A program made the position numbers and the translations under genes. From NCBI GenBank assembly GCA_021813325.1, contig JAKALA010000044.1:1-35548 (forward strand): DNA of 35,548 nt, in the 5' to 3' direction. Position 1 is the stretch's first letter. The number at the start of each line of letters is the position of its first letter. The notes beneath the pieces were generated by a model. That model did no database searches and had not been told where the DNA came from. It saw only the letters and a list, made by a program, of their open reading frames with translations. Below, piece after piece: positions 31,877 through 35,548 of the stretch. Origin of the DNA: a bacterium (GTDB lineage Bacteria > Verrucomicrobiota > Verrucomicrobiia > Limisphaerales > UBA11358).

Positions 31877-33895
31877 ATGGATCAAATCAAACTTAAATTA
31901 TTCACGGTGGCCTGGTTTCGCCAGATCGCTTGCCTCGGTGTGGTCTTGTTGATCGGCCCGTTTAATTTGCACGCTTTCACTTCAGCGAATGCCGATGCGA
32001 TGGCGCAGGCTCATACGGCGGCATTTTATCACGTTCAGGATGGCAAGGCATGGTTTGCCAAGAGCACGGAGGGCGGCACCGCTGATTTTTGGATGTGGGC
32101 GGAGCAAATGGAAATGGTGCTGGATGTGTATGAGCGGAATCATAATCCCGATCAACTGGTCCTGTTTTCCAATTTGTTCAATGGTTTCCTGGCCGACCAC
32201 GGCCGGACCTGGGAGACGAATGATTACAATGACGACATCATGTGGATGGTGATTGCCTGCACGCGGGCGCATCTGCTGACCGGCAACCCGGATTTTCTGA
32301 CGGTGGCGAAAACCAATTTTGATCTTTGCTATGCGCGGGCGGCCTCGCCGGACCTTGGCGGCGGACTTTGGTGGAAAGTGGACGTGCATTCAAAAAATGC
32401 CTGTGTCAACGGACCGGGCGCGATCGCCGCTTATTTGCTGGGCCGGGCAACGGACCGTCCGGCATATCTGGCCATCGCCACCAATATTTTCCGCTGGGAA
32501 CGTGACACCTTGTTTGATGCCAGGACCGGCCAGGTTTATGACAACATTCATGCCAACGGCCGGATTGGACGGTTTTCTTTGACGTATAATCAGGGCACGT
32601 TTGTCGGCGCCGCGAATTTTCTGGGTTACACCAACGAAGCCCTGCTCGCCGCCATGTTCACGATGAATGAGCTTTGCCATGATGGGATGCTGCCGCCGGC
32701 TGGCGAAGACGGGGATGGCGGCGGCTTCAATGGCATTGCCGCCCGCTGGATTGCGCGCTTCATGAAAGATCGCGGCGAACAATCTGTCTTTGAATCCTGG
32801 CTCCAGAAAAATGCGGAAGCGGCGTGGCAGGCGCGCCGGCGTTACGACAATCTGTCCTGGTGTCGCTGGCCGCAGCCAACTCCGCCCGGCCCGCGCCGCT
32901 CCTGGGCTTGCAGCAGCGCGGTGGTGCTCATGCAAGTCGCCGCGCCGATGGCAGCTACAAATTCTCCGGCGATGAAATGGGCGGATCATTCGCGGCTGGG
33001 GCGTCCGTTTTCAAAGGATCCTTCGGTCATTCGCTTTGGCGACCGCTATTTGATGTATTTTTCACTGCCCCCGTTTGATCCGGCATTGGCGCCGTCAAAC
33101 GCTCCCGCCGGCTGGTCGATTGGCATTGCGGAAAGCAGCGATCTCAAAGCGTGGAACAAGATTGGCGAGTTGTGGCCGCAACAAGCCTGCGAGGCGAAGG
33201 GACTTTGTGCGCCCGGCGCGATTGTGCTCAACGGCAAGGTGCATCTTTTCTATCAGACTTATGGCCATTGGACCAACGACGCGATTTGTCACGCGGTTTC
33301 CGATGACGGCGTGCATTTTGTGCGCGACGCGAGCAATCCGGTGTTTCATCCCGCCGGGGCGTGGACGGCGGGGCGGGCCATCGATGCCGAGGTGTTCCCG
33401 GTGGGTGAAAAACTGATGCTTTTCTACGCCACGCGCGATCCGCAAATGCAGACGCAAATGGTGAGCGTGGCCGGCGCGGATTTGAAATCGGATTTCAGTC
33501 GCGGAACTTGGCATCAACTCGCGGACGGACCGGTGCTCCGTCCGGAATTGGCCTGGGAACGCCGTTGCATTGAGGCGCCGACGATTTGTCGCCACGGCGA
33601 TCGGCTGTTCATGTTTTATGCCGGCGGTTACAACAACGAACCTCAGCAAATTGGCGTGGCGGCGAGCACCAACGGGCTGAATTGGCAACGCGTCTATGCC
33701 GAGCCGCTTCTGGCCAATGGATCTCCCGGTGAATGGAACGCTTCCGAATCTGGCCATCCGGGTGTGTTTGTCGATCGCGATGGACAGACATGGCTGTTCT
33801 ATCAAGGCAATGCAGACAAGGGGCGCACCTGGCAATTATCGCGGGTGCCAATTCAGTGGGACGACGGCGTGCCACAGGTCGCAGCCGAACCTTGA
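31877..33895 (+). CDS. Fusion of GH76-like alpha-mannanase and five-bladed propeller glycosidase (GH43/GH117/GH130-like)
   Basis: 672 residues with a signal peptide (about 1-35). Residues 40-350 form a GH76 (endo-alpha-1,6-mannanase-type) helical barrel: FWMWAEQMEMVLDVYE, NDYNDDIMWMV with the D119-D120 catalytic pair, GGGLWWKVD, NGPGAIAAYLLGRAT and YNQGTFVGAANFLGYT. It ends with SWACSSAVVLMQV, a normal GH76 terminus. After only a short linker a five-bladed propeller begins: GRPFSKDPSVIRFGDRYLMY (D381 in the catalytic-base position), EAKGLCAPGAIVLNGKVHLF, GRAIDAEVFPVGEKLMLFYA, CIEAPTICRHGDRLFMFYAG and GEWNASESGHPGVF. Both halves look intact, so two activities are joined in one exported chain. 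It starts 20 bp after the previous stop. Confidence 0.85.
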   Translation: MDQIKLKLFTVAWFRQIACLGVVLLIGPFNLHAFTSANADAMAQAHTAAFYHVQDGKAWFAKSTEGGTADFWMWAEQMEMVLDVYERNHNPDQLVLFSNLFNGFLADHGRTWETNDYNDDIMWMVIACTRAHLLTGNPDFLTVAKTNFDLCYARAASPDLGGGLWWKVDVHSKNACVNGPGAIAAYLLGRATDRPAYLAIATNIFRWERDTLFDARTGQVYDNIHANGRIGRFSLTYNQGTFVGAANFLGYTNEALLAAMFTMNELCHDGMLPPAGEDGDGGGFNGIAARWIARFMKDRGEQSVFESWLQKNAEAAWQARRRYDNLSWCRWPQPTPPGPRRSWACSSAVVLMQVAAPMAATNSPAMKWADHSRLGRPFSKDPSVIRFGDRYLMYFSLPPFDPALAPSNAPAGWSIGIAESSDLKAWNKIGELWPQQACEAKGLCAPGAIVLNGKVHLFYQTYGHWTNDAICHAVSDDGVHFVRDASNPVFHPAGAWTAGRAIDAEVFPVGEKLMLFYATRDPQMQTQMVSVAGADLKSDFSRGTWHQLADGPVLRPELAWERRCIEAPTICRHGDRLFMFYAGGYNNEPQQIGVAASTNGLNWQRVYAEPLLANGSPGEWNASESGHPGVFVDRDGQTWLFYQGNADKGRTWQLSRVPIQWDDGVPQVAAEP

Positions 33896-33929
33896 TGCTG
33901 CTGATTTTTTGCAGTTGAATTCGATCACT

Positions 33930-35414
33930 ATGGCAAAACCACAATCAGGCTTGGATTCACGCGAAAAGCTCCATCAGTATATGGCCATGCGCAGGATGCG
34001 ATCAAACGTTCGTCATTCTTGGATACTTGCCGTGAAAAAGTTTTGGCGATGCGGCTGGGCGTTGTGCTTCCTGGGCGTCGCGGAGAATGGGATTTCGGCG
34101 CAAACCACCAATGTGGTGGTTCATCCGGAGAAGGTGCTGGTCAAAAATTTTGAAGGATGGGGAACATCGCTGTGTTGGTGGGCGAATGTGTGCGGCGGTT
34201 ATACCAATCGCGAAACCTATGCGGAACTGGCCTTTCGCTCGCTGAAATTGAACATTGTGCGTTACAACATCGGCGGCGGCGAGAACCCCAACATTCCCAA
34301 TACGCTGGCCTTTCGGGCGCGCGTTCCGGGCTTTGAGCCGGCCGACGGCGTTTGGGATTGGAATGCGGATGCAAATCAACGCTGGATGTTGAAGCGCGCG
34401 GTGGCGCTCGGGGCGGATCGCGTTGTCGCTTTTGCCAATTCCCCACCGTGGTGGATGACCGAGAGCCGGAGCGTCACCGGCACGGCGGATGGTTCGAGCA
34501 ATAATCTTCGCGCGGAATGCGAACTGGCTTTTTGCCAATATCTGGCCACGGTGGTCAGCAACCTTACCGTGCTGGATGGCGTGCGGTTTGATTATGTGAC
34601 GCCGTTGAACGAGCCTTCGGCAAATTGGTGGAAGCTCGGCCATTGGCAGGAGGGCTGCCACGTCAGCGCGGGTCAACAGGCGCGGCTCGTGAACACGCTG
34701 CGAACCGCCCTGGACCGGCAGTCGCTGGCCACGCGGATAATTGCCAACGAAGACAACGATGAGAGAAGCGCGGTGTCGGCATTGGAGAGCTTTGGTCAGG
34801 CCGAACGGCATGTGGCGTTGATTGCCACGCACACTTATCACGCCAATGATCCTTCGGGCATCCGCAATTTGGCGAAGCGCTGGTCCAAGCCCGCCTGGGT
34901 TTCCGAATATGGCGACGGCGATGCCAGCGGTTTGACTCTGGCGCGGCGCATCCGTGATGATATTACGGAAGCCCGGGTTTCCGCATGGATTTACTGGCAA
35001 GTCGTTGACAATGCCGGCGGCTGGGGATTTTTGCGGAATCCACTCAGCGATGAAGGTGATTCCATGCCGGCGCTCAACAAGAAATATTTTGTCATGGGAC
35101 AGTTCAGTCGTTTTATCCGTCCCGGCGCCGAAATCATTGCCGTGGATGATGCGAATTCACTCGCGGCATACGATCCGATCCGGCATTCGCTGACGATTGT
35201 GGCGCTTAATGACGAAGACAAATCGTTGAAACTTTGCTTTGACCTCAGCCAATTCGCGGGATGGCCAACACAGGTTTCCGGGGTGCAAACATCCGCGCAA
35301 CAAAACTGGAGTGTTTGTTTACCCAATCGACTGGCAGACCAATACTATTCTGTGGAACTTCAACCGCGATCTGTTTCAAGTTTTAGTTTCAAGCCTATTG
35401 ATCCTTCAAAGTAG
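33930..35414 (+). CDS. GH30-family glycosidase, endo-beta-1,6-galactanase-like
   Basis: 494 residues from ATG 33930; ATG 33981 is a good alternative that still keeps the signal region (WRCGWALCFLGVAENGISAQ). The (beta/alpha)8 barrel opens with FEGWGTSLCWWANVCGG, the entry typical of beta-1,6-galactanases in GH30. NIVRYNIGGGENPN, FANSPPWWMTESRSVTG, TPLNEPSANWW with acid/base E228, and WVSEYGDGD with nucleophile E326 follow. YWQVVDNAGGWGFLRN and a C-terminal beta domain (FSRFIRPGAEIIAVDD, LTIVALNDEDKSLKLCFDLS) complete a GH30 layout. It probably cuts beta-1,6-linked galactan side chains of arabinogalactans outside the cell. It is the last gene of the operon, 34 bp after the fusion gene. Confidence 0.88.
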   Translation: MAKPQSGLDSREKLHQYMAMRRMRSNVRHSWILAVKKFWRCGWALCFLGVAENGISAQTTNVVVHPEKVLVKNFEGWGTSLCWWANVCGGYTNRETYAELAFRSLKLNIVRYNIGGGENPNIPNTLAFRARVPGFEPADGVWDWNADANQRWMLKRAVALGADRVVAFANSPPWWMTESRSVTGTADGSSNNLRAECELAFCQYLATVVSNLTVLDGVRFDYVTPLNEPSANWWKLGHWQEGCHVSAGQQARLVNTLRTALDRQSLATRIIANEDNDERSAVSALESFGQAERHVALIATHTYHANDPSGIRNLAKRWSKPAWVSEYGDGDASGLTLARRIRDDITEARVSAWIYWQVVDNAGGWGFLRNPLSDEGDSMPALNKKYFVMGQFSRFIRPGAEIIAVDDANSLAAYDPIRHSLTIVALNDEDKSLKLCFDLSQFAGWPTQVSGVQTSAQQNWSVCLPNRLADQYYSVELQPRSVSSFSFKPIDPSK

Positions 35415-35477
35415 CCAATAAAACGTAAGCGTCCGACTGGCTGCAGGGTTGACGCGGGCAGATTGGCGTGATCGAGG

Positions 35478-35548
35478 TTACTTGGCGGCGGGGCTCCAGC
35501 GACCGGGCAGGATACCCGCAACTTCGGATTGTTTCATGGCTGGCAGGC
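35478..35548 (-). CDS. Partial gene: C-terminal 23 codons of a minus-strand protein
   Basis: From the window edge a minus-strand frame reads LPAMKQSEVAGILPGRWSPAAK and stops at TAA (35478-35480). It looks like a natural protein terminus, but it is too short to identify. It would converge on the GH30 gene with 63 bp between, where I see no clear terminator hairpin. Confidence 0.4.
   Translation of the reverse strand, partial: LPAMKQSEVAGILPGRWSPAAK

Noticed and set aside
32800-33000. Frameshift or assembly error joining GH76 and propeller
   Set aside because: The frame is continuous, the GH76 C-terminal block is complete and the propeller starts with its full first blade, so a real fusion is the simpler reading.
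1-35548. CRISPR array or insertion sequence with transposase
   Set aside because: No regularly spaced direct repeats and no transposase-like frame were found on either strand.

Overview
The window looks like a chromosomal stretch from a Verrucomicrobiota bacterium, probably of the Pedosphaera/Limisphaerales type. The GC content is moderately high and there are many large secreted proteins. Several of these end in the 'YQIEWT...FYRIRKL' style of tail common in that phylum. The integrase belongs to a family I associate with the same group, in which the box II His and box III His positions are Asn. The phylum is inferred from protein flavour; there is no rRNA or marker phylogeny here.

Layout. 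(1) Positions 1-2130 are a decayed mobile region next to a tRNA-Gly(CCC) gene. It holds a plus-strand segment with several strong nested stems (a candidate structured RNA), a chimeric relic (start of an SRAP/YedK-like gene joined to the tail of a membrane-protein frame), a long inverted repeat, and a tyrosine integrase broken by one in-frame TAG. (2) Positions 2283-10020 are minus-strand housekeeping genes: a PLP aminotransferase, a DUF6941-like protein, purC, a double-domain ThyX-like protein, folA and glnD, the last three tightly packed. (3) Positions 10112-23051 are mixed: thiH, a secreted DA1-like LIM/zinc peptidase, a sulfatase-fold protein without the usual active-site signature, an AmpG-like MFS transporter, a DUF554 membrane protein, a tiny membrane protein, an MBL-fold hydrolase overlapping a stand-alone CoaB-type protein, an ABC-2-like membrane protein, a conserved protein of unknown function, two small orphans and ribD.

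(4) Positions 23122-35414 are an accessory secretome. A truncated secreted-protein fragment is followed by an M6-type metalloprotease with two tandem [Ig-like + LamG] modules. Then comes a tight four-gene operon of secreted carbohydrate-active proteins: an Asp-box propeller, a six-hairpin-like protein, a GH76 to five-bladed-propeller fusion, and a GH30 glycosidase resembling endo-beta-1,6-galactanases. No TonB-dependent transporter, SusD or regulator is visible. The operon reads as an extracellular glycan-degrading system for a branched, probably galactan- or mannan-containing plant or algal glycan, with the upstream protease as a possible partner for glycoprotein substrates. The last 71 bases appear to be the 3' end of a minus-strand gene.

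The observations most worth following are the candidate structured RNA at 198-353, the ThyX-like protein whose active-site motif is split between its two halves, the bacterial DA1-like peptidase, the pseudo-sulfatase, and the glycan operon with its unassigned six-hairpin protein and its two-enzyme fusion.
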